Shown in pieces: positions 1 through 5,844 of a stretch of DNA of 5,872 nt (the stretch's first letter is position 1; every line of letters starts with the position of its first letter). Below the pieces are notes generated by a model that worked only from the letters and a program-made list of their open reading frames with translations, was not told the DNA's origin and did no database searches. The stretch lies in the NCBI GenBank assembly GCA_028287545.1, contig JAQBPL010000012.1:1-5872 (forward strand), in the 5' to 3' direction. Source of the stretch: Vulcanimicrobiota bacterium (lineage in GTDB: Bacteria > Eremiobacterota > Eremiobacteria > Baltobacterales > Baltobacteraceae). A program made the position numbers and the translations under genes.

Positions 1-426
1 CCGCTCTTGATCCTGTGGCTCGGCATCGATGAGGCGCCCAAGCTCGCGATCATCGTTCTCTCGACGTTCTTTTACAACACGATCATGATCGCGGATGCGG
101 CGCGCAGCGTTCCGCGCGATTTCATCAACGTGAGCTATACGCTGGGCGCGACGCGCCTGCAGGTTCTTCGGCGCGTGATCCTGCCCGCCGCGATGCCGCA
201 AATCGTCGACGCGCTTCGCGTCAACGTCGCGGTCGCGTGGAATTTCCTTTTCATCGCGGAGCTGATCGCGGCCGACAGCGGTCTTGGATATCGCCTCATG
301 ATGGCGCAGCGAACCAACGCGAGCGATCAGATGTTCGTCGCGCTCATCATCGTCGCAGTGATCGGCTTCGCCCTCGACCAGGCGTTTCGGTTTGCGAAGA
401 AAGTGCTTCTCCCATGGTCGGCGTAA
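1..426 (+). CDS. ABC importer permease, nitrate/sulfonate/taurine class (3' part)
   Basis: This is the C-terminal 141 residues of an inner-membrane permease. The reading frame is open to the window edge, so the true start lies upstream; a TTG at position 7 is internal. The first visible residues (PLLILWLGID) already match the middle of SsuC/TauC/NrtB-type proteins, which are usually about 250-270 residues, so roughly the N-terminal half is missing. The cytoplasmic EAA-type loop that docks the ATPase is at visible residues 45-66: YTLGA, then RRVILPAAMP, with the conserved Gly and the I-LP ending but without the literal EAA. Next come AWNFLFIAELIAA and SGLGY, typical of this family, then a last membrane helix (about 112-128) and a basic tail ending in LLPWSA. 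The stop overlaps the ATPase start by 13 nt, so the two are translationally coupled. Family assignment is firm; the substrate (nitrate, sulfonate, taurine, thiamine precursor or other) cannot be read from this fragment. Confidence 0.92.
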   Translation, partial: PLLILWLGIDEAPKLAIIVLSTFFYNTIMIADAARSVPRDFINVSYTLGATRLQVLRRVILPAAMPQIVDALRVNVAVAWNFLFIAELIAADSGLGYRLMMAQRTNASDQMFVALIIVAVIGFALDQAFRFAKKVLLPWSA

Positions 427-1193
427 GCGGGCTGGTCTTCCAGGACGTCTCCAAAACCTACGAGACGCGCGGCGGACCGCTGACGGTGCTGCAGGACATC
501 AACGTCGCCGTCGCACCGAATGAGTTCGTCTGCATGGTCGGCGCATCCGGGTGCGGGAAGTCGACGCTGCTGCAGTGTGCGGCGGGTTTGAACCGGCCGA
601 GCTCCGGGACCATTACGCTGGACGGGGAGCCGGTCGTCGGGCCGTCTGCGGACCGCGGGATGATCTTCCAGAGCTACACGCTTTTCCCGTGGCTGACGAT
701 CGAAGAGAACGTCGGCTTCGGTTTGTCGCTCGACGGAATTTCGGCCGCGGAGCGACGAGAGACCGTCGACCGCTATCTCGGCGTGGTCGGTCTGACCAAG
801 TTCGCGAAGGCGTATCCGCGCACGCTCTCCGGCGGCATGCAGCAGCGCGTCGCGATCGCGCGGGGACTCGCCAACCAGCCCAGAGTTCTGCTCATGGACG
901 AGCCCTTCGGTGCACTGGACGCGCAGACGCGCATCGTGATGCAGGATTTCTTGCTCGAGGTCTGGCGCACCACGCATATCTCGATCCTCTTCGTCACCCA
1001 CGATGTCGAAGAGGCGGTCTACCTCGGAGAGCGCGTCTACGTCTTGCGCTCGAATCCGGGCCGCGTGCGCGAGGAGCTGCGACCCGGTTTCCCCGCCGCC
1101 CGCGATCATCACCTCAAGCGCAGCGCGGCGTTTCATTCGGTCGTCGACGACATTCTCGACCTCTTGCGCGAAGAAGCGTCGGCTGCGATGTGA
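414..1193 (+). CDS. ABC importer ATP-binding protein, SsuB/TauB/NrtD class
   Basis: This 259-residue protein is the complete nucleotide-binding subunit partnering the upstream permease; it hydrolyses ATP on the cytoplasmic side to power solute import. All catalytic motifs are intact: Walker A GASGCGKST (43-51), Q-loop FQSYTLFPW (Q86), signature LSGGMQQR (138-145), Walker B VLLMDEPFGALD (158-169) and the H-loop in FVTHDVEEA (H196). FPWLTIEENV, FLLEVWR and the RVYVLRSNPGR stretch are typical of COG1116 ATPases for nitrate, sulfonate or taurine uptake. The length is usual for the family. I chose ATG 414 because the protein then begins just before the conserved strand (GLVFQDVSKTY). The frame is open further upstream (to 237), but that part only shadows the permease. 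The start overlaps the permease stop by 13 nt and has only a weak purine-rich stretch (AAGAAAG) ahead of it, which suggests translational coupling. The substrate-binding protein is not in the window. Confidence 0.95.
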   Translation: MVGVSGLVFQDVSKTYETRGGPLTVLQDINVAVAPNEFVCMVGASGCGKSTLLQCAAGLNRPSSGTITLDGEPVVGPSADRGMIFQSYTLFPWLTIEENVGFGLSLDGISAAERRETVDRYLGVVGLTKFAKAYPRTLSGGMQQRVAIARGLANQPRVLLMDEPFGALDAQTRIVMQDFLLEVWRTTHISILFVTHDVEEAVYLGERVYVLRSNPGRVREELRPGFPAARDHHLKRSAAFHSVVDDILDLLREEASAAM

Positions 1194-1194
1194 C

Positions 1195-1234
1195 GGCGGC
1201 GGTCGCGAGCCCGTCGCGGCTCGCGACCGCCGCC
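1195..1234. terminator. Bidirectional hairpin between convergent genes
   Basis: A perfect 17-bp inverted repeat (arms 1195-1211 and 1218-1234, arm GGCGGCGGTCGCGAGCC) with a 6-nt loop begins one base after the ATPase stop. It lies 20 bp beyond the porin stop on the other strand. Its position between two converging genes and its very GC-rich stem fit a shared transcription terminator. There is no run of T on either side (the plus-strand flank reads ATCAAGAGTTTAG), so it is not a textbook intrinsic terminator. It could instead act as a 3'-end stabiliser or work with Rho. Confidence 0.75.
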
Positions 1235-1254
1235 ATCAAGAGTTTAGCCGGCCG

Positions 1255-2502
1255 CTAGTACTTCACCACGGCCTCGACGCCGAACGTGTTCTGGCGGTTG
1301 CGCCCGAGCGGGAGCGTCGTCAGCGGGTCGATGTTGTTGCTCAAGAAATTGTTGCCGTCTGAGGTATCCATGCGGTACTCGGCCCGGTAGATCATCGCCG
1401 TCGTAGGCGTGTAGTTCAGCGTCACCGTGTTCGACTGCAGCCGCTGGGCGAGACCGGTACGAAAACCCTGCTCGTCATAGAACGTTTCCTTGCGCAGCGA
1501 GATCCCGTACTTCGGGTTGAACTGGTAGTTGGCGTAACCGGCGATGCCGTTCCAGTGCGAGGTGGGGAAGGTGCCGAATGCGTCGGCGAGCTGCGTGCCG
1601 TTGTCGTAGTTTGCGATCAGCGTGAGCGCGCTCGTCGGATGCATGGTCAAGATGCCGTCGTACAGCATGCGATTGGTGTACACCGGCGGCAGGCCGAGAG
1701 CGCTGTTGCCGAAGACCGCGAAGTCGTTGCCGTTATAGGTGGTCAGGTTGACCGAGTAGCCGGGGGAAGGGGTCAGCGCGAGCGATCCCTCGAGGGTCTT
1801 CTTCTTTCCGGCAAACTTCCAATCGTCCCAGCCGTTGTTCGCGCCGGCGATGACGGTGACTTTCGGGTTCACGACGTACGTCGCGCGCACGCCCGTGAAC
1901 GACGACATGATCGCATACCCGAACAGGAACGAGCGCGAGAAGTTGGTGTTGCCGGGAGCCTCCGCGACCTCGACGCCCGCGAGTCCCCAAAATTTGCCGA
2001 CGATCGCCGTGAGCGGACCGCCTGTATAGGAGATATACGCCTGAGCCAGGTTTGCTCCGGACCGCGGTTGACCGTTGGACGCCACGAAGTCGGCGTCCGT
2101 CCCGAAGATGCCTTCCAGCTTCCCGCCGATCGTCTTCCCGTTGACCGTCAACTGCACGTTGGCGTCTTGGAGGGTGGGGGAATTCACGAAATCGTTCGCG
2201 GGCATGACGAGCCGCCCGCCGTTCGCGTCGAAATACGGGCCGACGGCCCCGCCGAAGACCGTGCTCGGAACGCCATTCGTGAAGCGCAGCTTATTGGTTC
2301 CGCTCGCGCCGGTATATCCCGCATCGAGCGAGCCGGAGAACTGCAGCAGCTTCGGCGGAGGAGACGGCGACGGCGCCGGTGAGGGCGAGATCGCCGGAGA
2401 CGGTGAGGCGGCAGGCGCGGCTTGCGCCGCGGCGAGCTGTGGCATCGCCGCGAAAAGGGCGCACAAAGACAGAGCTCCAGCTGCGAAGCGTGTGCTGGTC
2501 AA
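1255..2502 (-). CDS. Outer-membrane beta-barrel porin, BBP2/OmpL-like
   Basis: This 415-residue protein is a probable outer-membrane channel. Residues 1-26 form a Sec signal peptide (Arg5, hydrophobic 6-20, likely cut after LAAA at 26). Residues 28-50 are an Ala/Pro/Ser linker, and the barrel runs from about 52 to the C-terminus, with many alternating strands and a terminal aromatic residue (AVVKY, Tyr415) as barrel-assembly signals prefer. The stretch VGKFWGLAGVEVAEAPGN, then NFSRSFLFGY, TGVRATY and NNGWDDW (168-227), matches the pattern I know for putative beta-barrel porin-2 (OmpL-like) proteins. The only Cys (C14) is inside the signal peptide. The start is TTG, supported by an AAGGAG ribosome site 4 nt upstream and by the complete signal peptide it gives; the next ATG (residue 20) would destroy that signal. 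The gene lies 163 bp downstream of the TonB receptor on the same strand and converges with the ABC importer. The solute is unknown. Confidence 0.85.
   Translation of the reverse strand: MTSTRFAAGALSLCALFAAMPQLAAAQAAPAASPSPAISPSPAPSPSPPPKLLQFSGSLDAGYTGASGTNKLRFTNGVPSTVFGGAVGPYFDANGGRLVMPANDFVNSPTLQDANVQLTVNGKTIGGKLEGIFGTDADFVASNGQPRSGANLAQAYISYTGGPLTAIVGKFWGLAGVEVAEAPGNTNFSRSFLFGYAIMSSFTGVRATYVVNPKVTVIAGANNGWDDWKFAGKKKTLEGSLALTPSPGYSVNLTTYNGNDFAVFGNSALGLPPVYTNRMLYDGILTMHPTSALTLIANYDNGTQLADAFGTFPTSHWNGIAGYANYQFNPKYGISLRKETFYDEQGFRTGLAQRLQSNTVTLNYTPTTAMIYRAEYRMDTSDGNNFLSNNIDPLTTLPLGRNRQNTFGVEAVVKY
2353..2421 (-). repeat. Low-complexity Pro/Ser/Ala linker of the porin
   Basis: Residues 28-50 of the porin are almost entirely Ala, Ser and Pro, in alternating SP and AP units (SPSPAISPSPAPSPSPPP). 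At DNA level this is a degenerate GGCGA/GGAGA repeat on the plus strand, the kind of tract that can change length by slippage. It sits between the signal-peptide cleavage site and the first barrel strand, so after export it would be an extended, unstructured segment on the periplasmic side. Its function is inferred only; it could span toward peptidoglycan or simply be a spacer. Confidence 0.8.
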
Positions 2503-2506
2503 GAGA

Positions 2507-2512
2507 CTCCTT
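2507..2512 (-). promoter_or_regulatory. Ribosome binding site fixing the porin TTG start
   Basis: AAGGAG on the minus strand lies 4 nt before TTG 2502. It is the strongest ribosome-site match seen in the window and decides for the rare TTG start over the internal ATG at residue 20. The spacing is slightly short. Confidence 0.7.
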
Positions 2513-2528
2513 TGTCTGGGAAAAGCGC

Positions 2529-2551
2529 CGGTTCGATGAAACGCCGAACCG
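2529..2551 (-). promoter_or_regulatory. Small hairpin in the porin leader
   Basis: A perfect 7-bp inverted repeat (CGGTTCG and CGAACCG) with a 9-nt loop lies 27-49 nt upstream of the porin start. If transcription starts further upstream, it would be a stem-loop in the 5' leader; as DNA it could be an operator dyad. GCGC sequences outside the arms could extend the pairing imperfectly. A 7-bp match is not rare in DNA this rich in GC, so function is uncertain. Confidence 0.35.
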
Positions 2552-2581
2552 TGAAGGGCGCCGCAACGGGCGATCTTCGCT

Positions 2582-2587
2582 ATTGTA
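2582..2587 (-). promoter_or_regulatory. Candidate -10 box for the porin
   Basis: TACAAT on the minus strand differs from TATAAT at one position and lies 79 nt upstream of the TTG start, in the most AT-rich part of the gap between the receptor and the porin. I found no acceptable -35 hexamer at 16-19 bp spacing, so this is a weak candidate. The 163-bp gap does leave room for a separate porin promoter. Confidence 0.2.
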
Positions 2588-2665
2588 CGTCAGACGGACG
2601 GCTCGCGCATTCGACACGTGCAGTATCGAAGCGCCGTCGCGTACGACTGTCCTACGTCGAGACGC

Positions 2666-4948
2666 TCACCACGGTGCGGTGACTCGGAAGACGATGCGGC
2701 GCGGAGCGTTCCACTGCGTCGTGTTGAAGCCGTTGTTCACCTTGATCAGGAAACGGTGGTCGAAGAGGTTGTCCACCGAGACGGTGTAGCCGAGCTTGCG
2801 CGACGCGCGATCGGACTGGCGGCCGGCCGAGGCGTTCATCACCCAATGCGCCGGCAGCCGCCCCTCGCCGCTTTCGAACTGCACCGGGAAACCGGTGCCG
2901 TACTCCGCCTGCAGGGTCGCGAAGCCGAGCAGTGCCGCGCCGAAGCGCCGCGTGTAGAACGCGTTCCCCGCCCAGCGCTGATCGTGATCTTCGGGCTGGA
3001 GCGTGATGTCGCCGACACTGTCCGGCGGGAACAGGAAGGTCGATCCCGAAACGCCGCCCGCTTCCGCCCGCGAGAACGTTGCAGAGACGCCGAGGTCCGT
3101 CTTCGCGGAGGTCGCATCGAGCCGCAGCTCCACCCCCCGGTCGCGGCCGACGGCGTTGTTGAACACCGCGAAGAGCGGTGTGTTGGCGAGCTGCGTCGTA
3201 TCGAGCACGTTGACGGCGGTGCGGTCGAACGCGTTGATATAGGCGCGGAATCCCGTTCGGAACGTGTGCGCGAGGCCGAGCTCGACGTACGTGTCGCGCT
3301 CCGGCTGCAGATCGTACACCGGCGCAGCGCTCGACGACGTTTGTGTGACGATCGCGTCGCGCCGCACGTCTTCGAGGCCCGGCGCCGCGTAAAGCCGGCC
3401 GTAATACGCATGCAGGACGGTGCCGCGCGCGATCTCGTCGTTGATCTCGATGCGCGGGCTCAATTGAGAGCCGCCGACGAAGCCGGTGCTGTGGTCGAAG
3501 CGCAGTCCGGCGTTGATTGCCAGCGTGCGCGTCGGCGTCCACTTGTCTTCGACATATGCGCCGAGCTGCGTGCCGCGCTGCGCCGTGTTGTCGATGAAGT
3601 CCGGCAGACCTTCGATGCGGATCAGGCTGTTCGAGCGAAAATTCTCCTGCGAGACGTCGATCCCGGCTTTGATCGCGTGATGGTCGCTCGCGTGAAACGT
3701 CGAGGCGCGCAAGCCGGTGTAGGTCGCGACCCGGTCCTCGCGCAAGCCGTTCTGCGGGGTCGTCGACCCGTCGGCATTGACCACGAACGCCTGCGTGTCG
3801 TTGGCCAAATCACCGCCGTAGGCGACGCGGTTCGAGCGCACCCACGGGACAAGGCGAAAATACCCGTTGCCGTCTCGCGAGGTGTGCGTGAACGACACGC
3901 TGGCGAAGCGGTCGTACTCTCGCTGAACGTCGTCCGTGCCCGGCGGCGCCACGAGCGGTGAGGACGGATCGTTCGGATTCGTGTTGATCGGGATCTGGAA
4001 CGACGCGAATTGGTTCGAGAGGTCGGCCGAGAGCACGTCGCGCTCGCCCATCGGCAGCGCGATGCGCAGAAATTGGTCCGAAGTCGACGACTGGTCGTGC
4101 TGCGCGTCGCGCGTGGGCGCGTCGAGACCGCGGTCGCTGCGCTCCGTGTTGAGCGCGAGCGCGATCTGCGCGCGGCCGGCCTTGAAGTGCTGCACGAGCC
4201 GCGCATCGGACGAGCCGAGTTCGCCGGCGCCCAAAGTGAGCGCGCCGCCGGCCAAGCCGGAGTCCGTTCCACCGCTGACGACATTGACGACCGCGCCCTG
4301 GCGCGAGCCGCCGAACTCGGCGGGAAACGCGCCGGTGAAGATCTCGACGGCCTGCGCGTTGCGCGGGTCGATCAGCTGCGCGAAATTCGAGCTCGTCGAC
4401 TGCGGCAGCGGAGCGCCGTCGAGTTCGTAGGTCAGACCGTGGAAGCCGTGCGCGACCGGTTCGTCGTACGAGAAGCGCACGACGCCGGGAACTTGCTGTA
4501 CGACCGCGTTGAGGCTGTCGTTGCGGGGAAGGGCGGCCAGCCGCTGCGATCCGTAGGCGTTCTGCGAGACGGGAGTCCCGCGCACGCCCGTCGCGCTGGC
4601 GCCGGTGCGGCCGATCGTCTTCGCCGCGAATAGGTCGACGTCGAGGACCGCGTCGCTCGCGACGTCGATCGTCGCGGCGGCCGTGCCGACCGGTGAGGTC
4701 GCCTGGACGGTGTAGTGTCCGAAAGGGACGCGCGGGAACGCGAAGCGGCCGTCATCGTCTGTCGTCGCCGTGTAAACGCTGCGGTCGCCAGTCAGCGTCA
4801 CCGTCACGTGCGCGAGGGGATGATGGTCGGGGCCCGTGAGGGTCCCGCGTACGATGCCTACGACGTCGGCCTGAGCGGGCGCGACCGTCGTTACAAGGGA
4901 AGCGGTGGTCGCCGCCAATGCAGCGAGCACCGAATGGGTGCGGTTCAT
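2666..4948 (-). CDS. TonB-dependent outer-membrane receptor with N-terminal carboxypeptidase-regulatory-like domain
   Basis: This 760-residue protein is an energised outer-membrane gate for a scarce solute. The signal peptide is residues 1-27 (Arg3, hydrophobic 7-22, cut after AQA27). Residues about 31-107 form a beta-sandwich of the CarboxypepD_reg type (GIVRGTLTG, PLAHVTVTLTG, TDDDGRFAF, YTVQA). The plug spans about 130-228, with SLNAVVQQVPGV, YELDGAPLP, AVEIFTGAFPAEFGG and GAVVNVVSGG. The barrel fills 235-760 and includes YVEDKWTPTRTLAINAGLRFDH-type strands and NLFDHRF near the end, closing with an aromatic residue (Trp760). I see no canonical TonB box between the cleavage site and the plug. 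There is no Cys, and internal Met occurs only at 300 and 704, which argues against a Met/Cys copper site. ATG 4948 is chosen because GGAG lies 5 nt ahead and the signal peptide starts there; the in-frame ATG at 5011 adds 21 residues without a ribosome site. The substrate cannot be assigned. Confidence 0.93.
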   Translation of the reverse strand: MNRTHSVLAALAATTASLVTTVAPAQADVVGIVRGTLTGPDHHPLAHVTVTLTGDRSVYTATTDDDGRFAFPRVPFGHYTVQATSPVGTAAATIDVASDAVLDVDLFAAKTIGRTGASATGVRGTPVSQNAYGSQRLAALPRNDSLNAVVQQVPGVVRFSYDEPVAHGFHGLTYELDGAPLPQSTSSNFAQLIDPRNAQAVEIFTGAFPAEFGGSRQGAVVNVVSGGTDSGLAGGALTLGAGELGSSDARLVQHFKAGRAQIALALNTERSDRGLDAPTRDAQHDQSSTSDQFLRIALPMGERDVLSADLSNQFASFQIPINTNPNDPSSPLVAPPGTDDVQREYDRFASVSFTHTSRDGNGYFRLVPWVRSNRVAYGGDLANDTQAFVVNADGSTTPQNGLREDRVATYTGLRASTFHASDHHAIKAGIDVSQENFRSNSLIRIEGLPDFIDNTAQRGTQLGAYVEDKWTPTRTLAINAGLRFDHSTGFVGGSQLSPRIEINDEIARGTVLHAYYGRLYAAPGLEDVRRDAIVTQTSSSAAPVYDLQPERDTYVELGLAHTFRTGFRAYINAFDRTAVNVLDTTQLANTPLFAVFNNAVGRDRGVELRLDATSAKTDLGVSATFSRAEAGGVSGSTFLFPPDSVGDITLQPEDHDQRWAGNAFYTRRFGAALLGFATLQAEYGTGFPVQFESGEGRLPAHWVMNASAGRQSDRASRKLGYTVSVDNLFDHRFLIKVNNGFNTTQWNAPRRIVFRVTAPW

Positions 4949-4953
4949 GGAAT

Positions 4954-4957
4954 CTCC
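4954..4957 (-). promoter_or_regulatory. Ribosome binding site fixing the TonB receptor start
   Basis: GGAG on the minus strand lies 5 nt before ATG 4948. The longer in-frame alternative at 5011 has no comparable site, so this places the start directly before the signal peptide. Confidence 0.7.
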
Positions 4958-4969
4958 AGCCCGAAGAAG

Positions 4970-4989
4970 CGCAAGCGATCGACGCAAGC
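4970..4989 (-). repeat. Direct repeat in the TonB receptor leader
   Basis: GCTTGCG occurs twice on the minus strand with a 13-bp period (4983-4989 and 4970-4976), separated by TCGATC. It lies 22-41 nt upstream of the receptor start. It could be paired half-sites for a regulator, but a 7-bp repeat this close may also be chance. Confidence 0.3.
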
Positions 4990-4998
4990 CGGGCAGTT

Positions 4999-5051
4999 CC
5001 GCTCCTATCATCGGTCATAGGCGTGAAGAACGCCTGAAACCAAGGGAGCGG
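4999..5051 (-). promoter_or_regulatory. Nested inverted repeats (possible structured RNA leader or operator)
   Basis: On the minus strand CCGCTCC (5045-5051) pairs perfectly with GGAGCGG (4999-5005). These arms enclose a second hairpin, 5013-5041: an imperfect 11-position stem (GGTTTCAGGCG with CGCCTATGACC, two central mismatches and one wobble) around a 7-nt loop TTCTTCA. A third dyad, CCTAT(N8)ATAGG at 5004-5021, shares bases with both and could form only as an alternative. As RNA this would be a two-tier structure with a possible switch, ending 50 nt before the receptor start codon. As DNA it overlaps a poor promoter-like pair (TTGGTT, 18 bp, TATGAC), so an operator is equally possible. 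It matches no riboswitch consensus that I can recall, including cobalamin, TPP and SAM-I. Confidence 0.4.
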
Positions 5052-5075
5052 GCGCCGCGGCGCGGGGAAGGTTCG

Positions 5076-5513
5076 CTACCGGTTCGGAGGAGCGCGCGAA
5101 GCCCGGCGCCGCGCTCTGGCCGCGCGCGCCGGGACAAACGAAAGGCGATTAACGGACAGCCAACGGGCGCCGGCTCCGGGTTCGACGACGAAGCGAAACG
5201 CCGCCGCGAGCGCGCCGACGATCGGTGCCGCCGCAGAGAGGACCAGCCACGCCGCGACGGCGAGGGCGAGGGCGGCAAGCACGAGGGCGACGTTCAGAAC
5301 CAGTGGGCAGACGTCGCCTGAGCCCGCGGCGGCGGAAGCCATCCCGGACATCCCGGGCATGCCGTCCATCCGCATCGCGTCGGCGGCGGTGAGGTGCCGG
5401 CTGCAGAGAACGAAGCCCGCCCGGGCGAGCGCGACGAAGCCGGCGGAGGCTAATCCGGCCCCCGCAGCAACGACGGCGAGCGCGCTAACGCGCGCACGGA
5501 CGTTTTGCCTCAT
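5076..5513 (-). CDS. Small hypothetical membrane protein with Met-rich loop
   Basis: I do not recognise this 145-residue protein. Residues about 10-36 are a hydrophobic helix after a basic start (MRQNVRARVS). Residues 37-69 form a loop with C37, H40, a Met cluster (M47, M49, M52, M55, M58 in GMPGMSGM) and C69. Residues 70-111 are a long hydrophobic stretch, either one helix plus extension or two helices. The tail 126-145 is arginine-rich (ARAARARRRAS), which suggests a cytoplasmic C-terminus and places the Met loop outside the cytoplasm. Spaced Met with His and Cys is a pattern seen in copper-handling proteins, but metal binding is inference. ATG 5513 is chosen although its ribosome site is weak, because upstream in-frame codons run antisense to bolA. 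Third codon positions are GC-rich, supporting a real gene. It lies 127 bp upstream of the TonB receptor on the same strand and is divergent from bolA. No terminator is evident after its stop. Confidence 0.7.
   Translation of the reverse strand: MRQNVRARVSALAVVAAGAGLASAGFVALARAGFVLCSRHLTAADAMRMDGMPGMSGMASAAAGSGDVCPLVLNVALVLAALALAVAAWLVLSAAAPIVGALAAAFRFVVEPGAGARWLSVNRLSFVPARAARARRRASRAPPNR
5102..5133 (-). repeat. GC-rich inverted repeat near the 3' end of the small membrane gene
   Basis: Arms CCCGGCGC (5102-5109) and GCGCCGGG (5126-5133) are perfect complements, with a further CGCG/CGCG match inside after a one-base bulge. It lies within the codons for the arginine-rich tail. There is no T run after it. 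It may be only a consequence of Arg/Ala codons in GC-rich DNA, or a terminator-like structure that the reading frame runs through. Confidence 0.35.
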
Positions 5514-5601
5514 CGCCCAAGGAACGTACCGCGGAGCCGTCCGGATGACCTCGCTCGGAAGGCGGGTCCCCTTGGCCCCGGGGTCGTAGACGGGTCGCTC
5601 C

Positions 5602-5844
5602 GTGATCGATGCTGTGATAACCGCGATGCTGCGCGAGACGATGCCCGACGCCGAGGTGCGGGTGTTCGACATGACCGGCACCCTTGACCATCTCGAGGTG
5701 TTCGTACGCACGAAGGCGTTCCAGGGCGTCTCGCCGCTCGACCGGCACCGCATGGTCGAGAAGGCCCTCGCCCCGGCCCGCGCCGATGGGCGCATCCACG
5801 CGCTCCAAATCCGCACCGCCACTCCCGAGGACACCAATGGCTGA
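5602..5844 (+). CDS. bolA: BolA family protein (BolA/IbaG-like)
   Basis: This 80-residue cytosolic protein belongs to the BolA family, whose members bind monothiol glutaredoxins, share a [2Fe-2S] cluster with them, and act in iron-sulfur trafficking or iron sensing. The fold signature is clear: N-terminal helix 2-14, AEVRVFDMTG (17-26), LDHLEVFV (28-35), FQGVSPLDRHRMVEKAL (40-56) and the final strand IHALQIRTATPE (65-76). His66 in IHAL is the near-invariant BolA His. His30 sits where other members have a second potential cluster ligand, so it looks like a BolA-H type. The length is usual for short IbaG-like members. GTG 5602 is the chosen start: an in-frame stop at 5587 limits choices, and a start here gives the whole first helix; the ribosome site is weak. 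The 88-bp gap upstream (5514-5601) has no promoter I can defend. The stop overlaps the next gene's ATG by 8 nt, so the pair is translationally coupled. Confidence 0.92.
   Translation: MIDAVITAMLRETMPDAEVRVFDMTGTLDHLEVFVRTKAFQGVSPLDRHRMVEKALAPARADGRIHALQIRTATPEDTNG

Noticed and set aside
327..1136. A 269-codon minus-strand frame opposite the ABC ATPase
   Set aside because: The opposite strand carries every ABC motif; this product is a charged composition artefact.
2615..2620. CACGTG palindrome in the gap upstream of the porin
   Set aside because: It is a six-base palindrome with no known bacterial regulator implied by the context.
2618..3961. A 447-codon open frame on the plus strand opposite the TonB receptor
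   Set aside because: It is antisense to a receptor with full domain evidence; its product is Arg/Val/Ala-rich with no recognisable fold and has no ribosome site. Long antisense frames are expected in DNA this rich in GC.
4949..5011. A 21-residue longer start for the TonB receptor
   Set aside because: There is no ribosome site, and it would bury the signal peptide behind a non-hydrophobic segment.
5052..5063. Perfect 12-bp palindrome GCGCCGCGGCGC
   Set aside because: It is pure G/C with no loop and lies in a G/C-only stretch where such palindromes arise often; there is no supporting context.
4949..5075. Cobalamin, TPP or SAM riboswitch ahead of the TonB receptor
   Set aside because: I looked for the B12 box, the THI-box and SAM-I core sequences as I recall them and found none.
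4949..5075. Fur box ahead of the TonB receptor
   Set aside because: There is no GATAAT-type triplet array; only isolated GATGATA is seen.
5514..5837. N-terminal extension of the small membrane protein by up to 108 residues
   Set aside because: The frame is open, but most of the extension is antisense to bolA, it lacks membrane or domain character, and it would put non-signal sequence before the first helix.
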